A stretch of 64,000 nucleotides of DNA from an uncultured Paracoccaceae bacterium (lineage in GTDB: Bacteria > Pseudomonadota > Alphaproteobacteria > Rhodobacterales > Rhodobacteraceae): NCBI GenBank assembly GCA_947492825.1, contig CANLNT010000001.1:2108001-2172000 (forward strand), in the 5' to 3' direction. Of this stretch, positions 57,501 to 64,000 are shown in pieces; position 1 is the stretch's first letter, and every line of letters starts with the position of its first letter. A program made the translations under genes and the position numbers. The notes beneath the pieces were generated by a model. The model searched no databases. It saw only the letters and a list, made by a program, of their open reading frames with translations, and was not told the origin of the DNA.

Positions 57501-58343
57501 ATGCAAATCTGCCGCTCTATCGCCGACATCCGCGCTGTTATGGCTGATCTGCGCAGCAAGGGCTCTGTCGGGCTTGTGACCACCATGGGCGCTTTGCATG
57601 CGGGTCACATGGCGCTGGTGGCTGCAGCGGCGGCAGATCATCCAGCCGTTGTCGCCACGATCTTTGTGAACCCCACCCAGTTCGGCGATCCCAAGGACCT
57701 CGAAAACTATCCCCGCGATGAAGACGCAGACCTTTCGATGCTGCGCGACGCAGGTGTCGCCGCAGTCTTCATCCCCGACGCCGCCGACATCTACCCGGCA
57801 GGCGAAGAAACCATCGTCGAAACCACCCGTCTGGCCAATATGCTGCACGGCAAAGTGCGCCCCGGTCACTTTCGCGGTGTCGCCACCGTCGTCACCAAGC
57901 TTTTCAACATCATCGGCGCAGATGCGGCCTATTTCGGCGAAAAGGACTATCAGCAGCTTGCCGTCATCCAGCGCATGGTCACCGACCTGCATATGCCCAT
58001 CGCAATCCACGGCGTGCCCACAGTGCGCGAACCCGATGGCCTTGCCATGTCCTCGCGCAATGTGCGTCTGATCGGGGATGAACGCTATGACGCCCGCGTG
58101 CTGAATCTGTCGCTCACCGTTGCAGAGGCGCTGGTGAAAGAGGGCAAAACCGTCGAACAGGTGGCCGAAAGCATCCGGGGCGTCATCGCCTCCAAACGGT
58201 CGGCCAAACTCACCGGCCTCGACATTGTGGACGCCGGCACCTTTGAACCTGTAACCGGCGTGCCCACCCAAACCATCGGCATCATGATTTCCGTGCAATT
58301 CATGATGGTGATGCTCATCGACCAAAGAGAGATCACACCATGA
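57501..58343 (+). CDS. panC: Pantothenate synthetase
   Basis: 280 residues from the ATG at 57501; the open frame begins at 57381 but family members start MQ(I/V)xRSI. The HxGH motif H33-A-G-H36 in [27 protein letters not shown] and the KMSKS-like MSSRNVRL are present. It joins pantoate and beta-alanine with ATP to make pantothenate. The stop overlaps panB (ATGA). Confidence 0.95.
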   Translation: MQICRSIADIRAVMADLRSKGSVGLVTTMGALHAGHMALVAAAAADHPAVVATIFVNPTQFGDPKDLENYPRDEDADLSMLRDAGVAAVFIPDAADIYPAGEETIVETTRLANMLHGKVRPGHFRGVATVVTKLFNIIGADAAYFGEKDYQQLAVIQRMVTDLHMPIAIHGVPTVREPDGLAMSSRNVRLIGDERYDARVLNLSLTVAEALVKEGKTVEQVAESIRGVIASKRSAKLTGLDIVDAGTFEPVTGVPTQTIGIMISVQFMMVMLIDQREITP

Positions 58344-59152
58344 GCAGCCAAAAAGAAGTCATTCGCCGCACCACGGTCCCACAAATTTCGTCCCGCAAGG
58401 GGGGAGAGCCGATCGTCTCGCTCACCAGCTATCATGCGCACACCGCCGCCCTGGTGGACAAATATGCCGACTTCATTCTTGTGGGCGACAGCCTTGGCAT
58501 GGTGATGCACGGGATGGAAAGCACCGTGGGCGTGCCGCTTGACCTAATGATTATGCATGGCAAGGCTGTGGTCCGTGGCACTCAGCGCGCCCTGATCGTG
58601 GTCGACATGCCCTTTGGCACCTACGAAGAATCTCCGCAGATGGCTTTCCGCAACGCCGCCAAGATCATGAAGGAAACCCAGTGTCAGGCGGTCAAGCTTG
58701 AAGGTGGCGCGCGCATGGCAGAAACCATCCGCTATCTGGTCGAACGCGGCATCCCGGTCATGGCGCATATCGGGCTGACACCGCAATCGGTCAACACGAT
58801 GGGCGGTTTCAAGGTACAGGGCCGGGATGAGGCGGCGTGGGCCGTACATATCAACGATGCCAAAGCCGTGGCCGATGCTGGGGCCTTTGCCGTGGTGGTC
58901 GAAGGCGTGGTCGAGGAACTGGCAGACAAGATCACCGCCGCCGTTGACATCCCCACCATCGGCATCGGTGCCTCCGTCAATTGCGATGGCCAAATCCTCG
59001 TGCTCGAGGACATGCTGGGCCTGAACCCTTGGACCCCGAAGTTTGTGAAGGTCTACGGTCAGCTTGGCCCGATGATCGAAGACAGTGTCAAACGTTACGC
59101 CCAAGACGTCCGCGCCCGCGCCTTCCCGACCGAGGACGAGGTTTACCGCTGA
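58340..59152 (+). CDS. panB: 3-methyl-2-oxobutanoate hydroxymethyltransferase
   Basis: 270 residues. [41 protein letters not shown] and the catalytic-glutamate segment [14 protein letters not shown] are PanB signatures. It transfers a hydroxymethyl group from methylene-tetrahydrofolate to 2-oxoisovalerate, the step preceding panE and panC in pantothenate synthesis. Confidence 0.95.
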   Translation: MSSQKEVIRRTTVPQISSRKGGEPIVSLTSYHAHTAALVDKYADFILVGDSLGMVMHGMESTVGVPLDLMIMHGKAVVRGTQRALIVVDMPFGTYEESPQMAFRNAAKIMKETQCQAVKLEGGARMAETIRYLVERGIPVMAHIGLTPQSVNTMGGFKVQGRDEAAWAVHINDAKAVADAGAFAVVVEGVVEELADKITAAVDIPTIGIGASVNCDGQILVLEDMLGLNPWTPKFVKVYGQLGPMIEDSVKRYAQDVRARAFPTEDEVYR

Positions 59153-59221
59153 TCTAACCCTGCGCTGACAGCCGTCAGAACGGCGAAGGCTGCGCGAACT
59201 TACGACGCGGACATCGGCATT

Positions 59222-59249
59222 CGCCTTGGCGTATGCTGTCGCCAAGGCG
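59222..59249 (+). terminator. Hairpin downstream of panCB
   Basis: Perfect 10 bp stem CGCCTTGGCG ... CGCCAAGGCG with an 8-base loop, 70 bases after panB. No clean T-run follows, so termination is uncertain. The rest of the gap 59153-59431 shows no gene. Confidence 0.4.
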
Positions 59250-59380
59250 TGTTGCTTTGCGTTTGAAAGTGGTCCGTCGCCGCCAAGCATCTATAAGATA
59301 GATCTGGACCCAAACCCGACAGTCCCTATCGGGCCCCAACCATATGCATGTCGGTACTTTCAGCCTGCATCCCACCAACA

Positions 59381-59409
59381 AAAAACCCGGCCACTTGGAC
59401 CGGGTTTTT
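59381..59409 (-). terminator. Terminator of the atp operon
   Basis: Perfect 10 bp stem AAAAACCCGG ... CCGGGTTTTT around a 9-base loop. It has A/T tracts on both sides, so it can work for the atp operon (minus) and for panCB (plus). It lies 23 bases after the atpF stop. Confidence 0.85.
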
Positions 59410-59431
59410 CAATTCACGATGGCGGTTGAGC

Positions 59432-59992
59432 TTAGTGCAACCGTGTACCCACGGCCTCGATTGCCTCGTCGATCAGGGCACCAGCCGCTTTTGCATCCAT
59501 CTGCTTGGCCATGATGTCCTTGGCCGCGGAAACGGCGACGATGACCGCCTGATCCTTGACCTCTTTCACGGCAGCAGCTTGCGCGCTTGCAATCTGCTCT
59601 TCCGCGCCAGCCAGACGGCGGGCGACAGAGGCTTTGATCTCGTCCTTGGCAGCGGTCGCGGCGTTCTGTGCCTCTTCCTTGGCCGAGGCGACGATGCGAT
59701 CCGCCTGCTCCTGCACCTCTTTCTGCTTGCGCTCGTAAGAGGCCAGCAGCGACTGGGCTTCTTCGCGCAGGGCACGCGCTTCATCCAGATCGGATTTGAT
59801 CGCCTTGGACCGCGCGTCCAGCATTTCGCCGACCTTTGAGGGGACTTTGAAATAGAGCAGGATTCCGATGAAAATCAGGAACGCGATTGAGACAACAAAA
59901 TCGGTGTTCTTGAGCGAAAAGAACGGCTTGTCACCGGCCGCAAACGCAGGTGAGGCGGCAAGAATGAAGAGCGGGGTCAGAAAACGTGTCAT
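59432..59992 (-). CDS. atpF: ATP synthase F0 subunit b
   Basis: 186 residues. A hydrophobic leader resembling a signal peptide (FLTPLFILAASPAFA) precedes a membrane helix (FVVSIAFLIFIGILLYF) and a long charged coiled coil rich in A, E, K, as in subunit b. It forms the peripheral stalk of the F1F0 ATP synthase with b'. Last gene of the operon, 4 bases after b'. Confidence 0.92.
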   Translation of the reverse strand: MTRFLTPLFILAASPAFAAGDKPFFSLKNTDFVVSIAFLIFIGILLYFKVPSKVGEMLDARSKAIKSDLDEARALREEAQSLLASYERKQKEVQEQADRIVASAKEEAQNAATAAKDEIKASVARRLAGAEEQIASAQAAAVKEVKDQAVIVAVSAAKDIMAKQMDAKAAGALIDEAIEAVGTRLH

Positions 59993-59996
59993 CCTC

Positions 59997-60545
59997 TTAT
60001 CCCTTCATCTTTGCAGTGACGGCCGCGGTGACGGCTTTCGCATCCGCGGTGCCGCCCATGGCAGTGACCAGCGATTTGGCCACGTCCTTGGCGACAGTCT
60101 TGATGCTGTCGGTTGCACTGGCGCGGATCTCGGCAATTGCCTTTTCGCTTTCCGCGGTCTGTGCTGAAATCTGTGCGTCTGCCTTGGCAAGCTCTGCATC
60201 CAGATCAGACTGGATCGCGGCGCGCGCTTCGGCGACAATCTTGCTGGCCTCGGCCCGGGCATCAGCAAGCGCCTTTTCATAAGCGGCTTCTGCTTCGGTG
60301 GCCTGCAGCTTGAAGTCTTCGGCCTTGGCCAGATCATTGGTGATCGTGCCTGACCGTTCGGCCAGCACTGCCCCAATGCGCGGCAAAGCGATGCGCGACA
60401 GGACAAAGTAGATCACGATCAGCGAGACGACGAGCCAGAAGATCTGGTTCGGCATCCAGTCCGCGCAAAGCTGCGGCATGCCAATGGCGCTACCACCTGC
60501 GTCAACGCAGGCGCCTGCTGCGGTTTCTGTTGTTTCTGTTGCCAT
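59997..60545 (-). CDS. atpF': ATP synthase F0 subunit b'
   Basis: 182 residues. A short N-terminal extension precedes the membrane helix [29 protein letters not shown], followed by coiled coil. [11 protein letters not shown] is characteristic of the b' (AtpF'/AtpG/AtpX) subunit found in photosynthetic and alphaproteobacterial enzymes. It pairs with b. Confidence 0.9.
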   Translation of the reverse strand: MATETTETAAGACVDAGGSAIGMPQLCADWMPNQIFWLVVSLIVIYFVLSRIALPRIGAVLAERSGTITNDLAKAEDFKLQATEAEAAYEKALADARAEASKIVAEARAAIQSDLDAELAKADAQISAQTAESEKAIAEIRASATDSIKTVAKDVAKSLVTAMGGTADAKAVTAAVTAKMKG

Positions 60546-60626
60546 GATGGCCCCCGGATAACCTTGGTGTTTCCTGGTCGGGTCGCGCGATGCGTCCCGA
60601 CCAGACGTAAGGATATGGGTGTGTTC

Positions 60627-60851
60627 TTAGACGGCGAACATCAGCAGGAGCGACACGAGGAATGCAAAGATCCCCAAGGCTTCTGCGAAGGCCAGACCGA
60701 TGAACAGGGTTGCTGTCTGCGATGCAGCAGCGGATGGGTTACGCAGGGCACCTGCGAGGTAGTTGCCAGCAACTGTACCAACACCGATTGCGGCAGCGCC
60801 GGAACCGATTGCAGCCAGACCAGCGCCGATGTGTGCGAGTTCGCCTTCCAT
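60627..60851 (-). CDS. atpE: ATP synthase F0 subunit c
   Basis: 74 residues, two transmembrane helices joined by the polar loop RNP (37-39). The proton-carrying acid is E57 in [10 protein letters not shown]. Monomers build the rotor ring. AAGGAG precedes the ATG at ideal distance, in keeping with the high copy number needed. Confidence 0.95.
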   Translation of the reverse strand: MEGELAHIGAGLAAIGSGAAAIGVGTVAGNYLAGALRNPSAAASQTATLFIGLAFAEALGIFAFLVSLLLMFAV

Positions 60852-60912
60852 GATGTATCTCCTTACGATTGGAAGTTGTCTTGTAGGGTGGGCAATCTGC
60901 CCACCAAACCTG

Positions 60913-61665
60913 TTAGTGAGCGGGATGCAGCGCGTCTTTCAGATAGACGCACGTCAAAATGGTGAAAACATAGGCCTGGATACCGGCCACAAGGACCTCT
61001 AGCCCGTAGATGGCAACGATGCCGAAGATGGCGACCGGGCTGACCAGCGTGATCGCGGCAAAGCCTGCGAACACTTTCAGCACGGCGTGACCGGCCATGA
61101 TGTTACCTGCCAGACGAATGGAATGGCTAACCGGGCGCACGAAGTAGGAAATCACTTCGATGACTGCGATGATCGGGCGCAGCACCAGCGGCGCATCTTT
61201 CATCCAGAACAGACCCAGAAACGCTGCACCATTCAGCACGAACCCCAGGATCGTCACGCAGATGAACACGCCAAAGCCCAACACCGCCGTCACCGCGATC
61301 ATCGAGGTGGGCGAATACGATGTGGGGATCAGCGCCAGATAGTTGGCAAACAAGATGAACACGAAAAGCGTCATGATATAGGGGAAATACTTCACCCCAT
61401 CCTTGCCGGTCACATCCTCGACCATCTTGTAGATAAAGCCATAGATCAGCTCTGCGATGGATTGCAGACGCGTCGGGATCGTGGCGCGACCACGGCTACC
61501 AAACACAAAAATGGCAACAATGCACAAGATTGCCGCAGCCATCCAAGCCGTCACGTTGGTGGGCGTGTACCAATGCACCGGCCCGTCACCAAACAGCGGT
61601 TTGACGATGAACTGATCCAGTGGGTGAAAAACAAGTCCGCCTTCGGCTTTCGCATCAGTCGCCAC
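60913..61665 (-). CDS. atpB: ATP synthase F0 subunit a
   Basis: 250 residues from the GTG at 61663-61665, preceded by AAGAGGACG; the longer frame to 61845 is out-of-register with atpI and not family-like. [16 protein letters not shown] near the start and [20 protein letters not shown] contain the essential arginine of the proton channel. Overlaps the end of atpI by 11 bases. Confidence 0.93.
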   Translation of the reverse strand: MATDAKAEGGLVFHPLDQFIVKPLFGDGPVHWYTPTNVTAWMAAAILCIVAIFVFGSRGRATIPTRLQSIAELIYGFIYKMVEDVTGKDGVKYFPYIMTLFVFILFANYLALIPTSYSPTSMIAVTAVLGFGVFICVTILGFVLNGAAFLGLFWMKDAPLVLRPIIAVIEVISYFVRPVSHSIRLAGNIMAGHAVLKVFAGFAAITLVSPVAIFGIVAIYGLEVLVAGIQAYVFTILTCVYLKDALHPAH

Positions 61666-62008
61666 GTGTTTCGTCCTCTTGTTCGCCAGCCTCGCGTGCC
61701 AGCTGCTTTCTCTGCACTTCCTTGGCCGAGCGCAGCATCGTCTGGATGCCAGCCGCGAGGCCGAAGAATATGAACAGCACCAGAAAGATCGGGGTGGTCC
61801 CGAACAGGCGGTCAAGCCCGTATCCAATGCCAAAACCGATCCCAAGACCGGCGACTAATTCGATCACCATCCGCCATGCAAGCTGTGCCTGCGAATAGTG
61901 TTCTTCGCTATGGTGCTTGACCTCTGCCGGTGCGCGGCGTTCGGCCAATTTCGCCTCTAACGCGGCCAGTCGGGCCTTGTCGTCGGCGGGATTTTTGTCG
62001 TCGGACAC
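61655..62008 (-). CDS. atpI: ATP synthase assembly protein AtpI
   Basis: 117 residues starting with GTG ([20 protein letters not shown]). A charged N-terminus with a short coiled coil is followed by two transmembrane helices, [22 protein letters not shown] and [18 protein letters not shown], the AtpI/AtpR pattern. AtpI helps form the c-ring. First gene of the F0 operon. The upstream 210 bases hold the operon promoter and the ArsR operator. Confidence 0.88.
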   Translation of the reverse strand: MSDDKNPADDKARLAALEAKLAERRAPAEVKHHSEEHYSQAQLAWRMVIELVAGLGIGFGIGYGLDRLFGTTPIFLVLFIFFGLAAGIQTMLRSAKEVQRKQLAREAGEQEDETRGD

Positions 62009-62171
62009 GTCAAAACACCCCTTCGCGAAGTTGGCGCAGGTTTAGGTCCGGGGTGGGACAGAGTCAAGCAAGGCAGCAGTGCCTTTCAACCACTTGATAA
62101 TAAGCCATTTTGTAGCGCGCGCAGCAGCGCGAAACACACCATAAACACGACAGTTGCCGCTATCGCGATAT

Positions 62172-62187
62172 TCAACCAACTGGTTGA
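62172..62187. promoter_or_regulatory. ArsR operator candidate TCAACCA-N2-TGGTTGA
   Basis: Perfect 7+2+7 inverted repeat 31 bases upstream of the ArsR start, with a further half-site TTAACCA at 62207-62213. It matches the form of ArsR/SdpR-type operators and would allow autorepression. Confidence 0.55.
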
Positions 62188-62218
62188 CGTTTCGCACGCA
62201 TCACGCTTAACCAGATCC

Positions 62219-62542
62219 ATGACGCCCAGCCTTGATGCCACCTTTGCAGCCCTTGCCGACCCGACCCGCCGTGCGATCCTTGCGATGCTGCTCGAGGATG
62301 ACATGGCCGTCACAGACGTGGCCGCGCCGTTCGAAATGTCGCTGGCCGCGATCTCAAAGCACCTGGGCGTTCTGACCGCCGCTGGCTTGATCTCTCAGGA
62401 AAAGCGCGGCCGGGTCAAATGGTGCAAGCTTGAACCTGACGCATTGCGCGAGGCCAGCGTCTGGATGCAGGGCTTTGGCCAGATGGAAGGGATTGATCTG
62501 GACGCGTTCGAGCGTTTCCTGGAGAAAGAACTCGACAACTAA
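62219..62542 (+). CDS. ArsR-family transcriptional regulator
   Basis: 107 residues. ATFAALADPTRRAILAMLLEDDMAVTDVAAPFEMSLAAISKHLGVLTAAGLISQEKRGRVKWCKLEPD is a full SdpR-like winged helix. No CxC metal site; one cysteine only. It is divergent from atpI and its 3' end overlaps the EamA transporter gene by 4 bases. Confidence 0.88.
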   Translation: MTPSLDATFAALADPTRRAILAMLLEDDMAVTDVAAPFEMSLAAISKHLGVLTAAGLISQEKRGRVKWCKLEPDALREASVWMQGFGQMEGIDLDAFERFLEKELDN

Positions 62543-63420
62543 CCGTCATCGCGCAACAGCAGATAAAGCGCAACAATGGTCAATCCTACCCCCACCAGAA
62601 TAAGCCCCGGTGGCGCGCCCGCACCCAGTGCCAACTGCCACACGATAACCCAACTGGGCGTCAGATATGTATACGCCATAACCTTGGCACTCGGCAGTCG
62701 CAGCGCCGCGAACTGCAGCAGAGTAAAGGTCGCAGCACTCGCAAAAATCGCGGTATAAAGGATCGTCAGCCAGACCACTCCGGGAAGTGCGCGCCAATCC
62801 GTCGCCCACAGATCGCCCCAGCCAATTGTCGTCAGGATAAGCGCCCCCGCCAACAGGGTACCAAAGGTAAAGACAATCGCAGGCTCGCCCCGGTTCAACC
62901 GCGCGACCAAAGGGGTATAGATCGCATGGGCCACACAGCCCCAGAAATAGATGAACTCGCCACGGCCGACATTCACCCCCAGCAGAGCAGTTATGTCCGC
63001 CCGAAAGATCACCCAAAGCGCACCGGTGCCGCCAATCGCCAACGCCAGCGCCATCCGTCCCGTCAGACGTTGTCGCAGCAGGAACCAGCCAAAGCCAGCC
63101 GCGATGATCGGTGTCAGTGTAAAGACGGCAGCGGCACTGACCGCCGGCGCCGTTTTCAGGCCCTCGAACATCAGCACGAAGTAGGCGGTAAAAAACGCCG
63201 CCAGCACCGGATAACGCCACAGGGCTTGCCGCGCCTTGGCTGGCACACCGGTTGTGGCAAGAACCGCGATCCCCATGATAGCTGTGGCGATCCAGAATCG
63301 CACGGTGTTCAGGGCAATCGGCGAAATTTCGTTGGCAGCCAAAACACCCAGCGCAAAGGATCCCGCCACCAAAAGCGAGAACAAGAGCATCGCCAGATGC
63401 CCCTGAATCGCAGGCTGCAT
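62539..63420 (-). CDS. EamA/DMT-family transporter
   Basis: 293 residues from the ATG at 63418-63420, which overlaps the stop of the LysR gene (TGATG). Ten predicted helices in two EamA repeats; SLLVAGSFALGVLAANEISPIALNTVRF and a C-terminal YTYLTPSWVIVWQLALGAG are family features. Probably an exporter of a small metabolite; the coupled LysR gene is its likely regulator. Confidence 0.85.
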   Translation of the reverse strand: MQPAIQGHLAMLLFSLLVAGSFALGVLAANEISPIALNTVRFWIATAIMGIAVLATTGVPAKARQALWRYPVLAAFFTAYFVLMFEGLKTAPAVSAAAVFTLTPIIAAGFGWFLLRQRLTGRMALALAIGGTGALWVIFRADITALLGVNVGRGEFIYFWGCVAHAIYTPLVARLNRGEPAIVFTFGTLLAGALILTTIGWGDLWATDWRALPGVVWLTILYTAIFASAATFTLLQFAALRLPSAKVMAYTYLTPSWVIVWQLALGAGAPPGLILVGVGLTIVALYLLLRDDG

Positions 63421-64000
63421 CAAATATCCCAGCTTTTGGCGTGTTCCTTGATGAAGCTCAGGAATGACTGGACTTTTGCCGTTCTGTGCAGATCGACATG
63501 TGTGACCAACCACAAAGGGGCCGACCATTCAGACTTTGACGGGATCACCTTCGTGAGGGTCTTGTGGGACGTCAATTCCTTTTCCGGAATAAATCCGATC
63601 CCGGCCCCTGCCAAAATCGCATCACGAACGATACGGCTGTCGGTGGTCCGAAAACGAACCCGGTCGCGTGTTACGGTGTTCCCCAGCCATTGATAGAATG
63701 GCGCGCGGTTTGCATCATCATCTTCACCGACAAACCAATGGTTCTTCAGGTCAGCCTCTGATGCCGGCATCCCGTGCTTCGCGATATAGGCGTCGCTCGC
63801 CACGAGTGCGATCCCGCTAAAGGCAAGCTTTTGCACCACGTTGTCCGGTTGATCAGGCTCGGTTCCCGCTCGGATCGCAACATGCGCCTCGCCATACTCG
63901 AGCCGAAACAGACGCGCCCCGGTCAGAAAGCGCACGCAAACCTCAGGGTGTTCTTCCTGATAGGCCGCCAACACCGGGGTCAACAATGATGACAACGTGG
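63420..64000 (-). CDS. LysR-family regulator, C-terminal part (truncated by window edge)
   Basis: The gene enters from the right edge; the visible 193 codons cover most of the effector-binding domain (RFLTGARLFRLEYGEAHVAIRAG ... VASDAYIAKHGMP ... DAILAGAGIGFIPE). The helix-turn-helix lies outside. Translationally coupled to the EamA transporter, an arrangement usual when the regulator controls the transporter. Confidence 0.8.
   Translation of the reverse strand, partial: TLSSLLTPVLAAYQEEHPEVCVRFLTGARLFRLEYGEAHVAIRAGTEPDQPDNVVQKLAFSGIALVASDAYIAKHGMPASEADLKNHWFVGEDDDANRAPFYQWLGNTVTRDRVRFRTTDSRIVRDAILAGAGIGFIPEKELTSHKTLTKVIPSKSEWSAPLWLVTHVDLHRTAKVQSFLSFIKEHAKSWDI

Noticed and set aside
57408-58325. 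305-codon open frame antisense to panC
   Set aside because: The panC frame has all catalytic motifs; the opposite frame is a histidine/aspartate-rich shadow.

Overview
The window is 64 kb of high-GC chromosomal DNA from an alphaproteobacterium, almost certainly a Rhodobacteraceae (Roseobacter-lineage) species. The evidence is a split F0 operon with paired b and b' subunits, three secreted proteins with VPLPA/VPVPA-type C-terminal sorting tails, an extensin-family protein, a Hint-domain protein, a bacterial phosphatidylcholine synthase, a dimethylglycine-dehydrogenase-like GcvT protein and homospermidine synthase. I saw no rRNA, tRNA, CRISPR array, transposase or phage gene. Both ends are cut inside genes: a flavoprotein start at 1-53 (minus) and a LysR regulator at 63420-64000 (minus).

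Layout. 1-1836: flavoprotein fragment, universal stress protein, and a coupled pair made of a radical SAM enzyme and a 105-residue protein of unknown role. 2149-13810: an accessory-looking stretch of hydrolases, multi-pass membrane proteins, a truncated dehydrogenase and five regulators (AraC, WYL, LysR, TetR types), ending with a secreted VPLPA-tailed protein. 14028-31430: mostly housekeeping genes, namely priA, transaldolase, an amino-acid decarboxylase, DUF484-xerC, pcs, DMT exporter, ogt, thioesterase, ileS, the chain hisC-tyrC-extensin, and homospermidine synthase. 31556-38136: a second sorting-tail protein, a lipoprotein, dnaE, and an ArsR-SRPBCC pair facing a glyoxalase-fold protein. 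38285-47871: one long tightly overlapped operon, xdhABC followed by a BMP-type ABC importer (ATPase, two permeases with a small membrane protein wedged between them, binding protein), which reads as a purine uptake and oxidation unit. 48076-57363: a third sorting-tail protein, an aldo/keto reductase coupled to a D-amino-acid-oxidase-like flavoprotein, a Hint protein, small membrane and periplasmic proteins, the DMGDH-like enzyme, a DM13 protein and a conserved unknown. 57501-63420: panC-panB, the F0 operon atpI-atpB-atpE-atpF'-atpF on the minus strand, an ArsR regulator and a LysR-EamA pair.

The most unusual signals are not classical genes. A 44-nt dispersed repeat occurs upstream of ileS (26933-26976, minus) and in the leader of a permease (44373-44416, plus) with 40 of 44 positions identical. 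A shorter related core lies inside the coding sequence of xdhB, within an in-frame insertion of about 49 residues. A second oddity is a row of three perfect 9-10 bp hairpins with three-base loops, each 3 nt apart, at 16306-16376. The third candidate is the radical SAM/105-residue protein pair at 578-1836. Perfect inverted repeats, likely operators, sit in front of the WYL regulator and both ArsR regulators.
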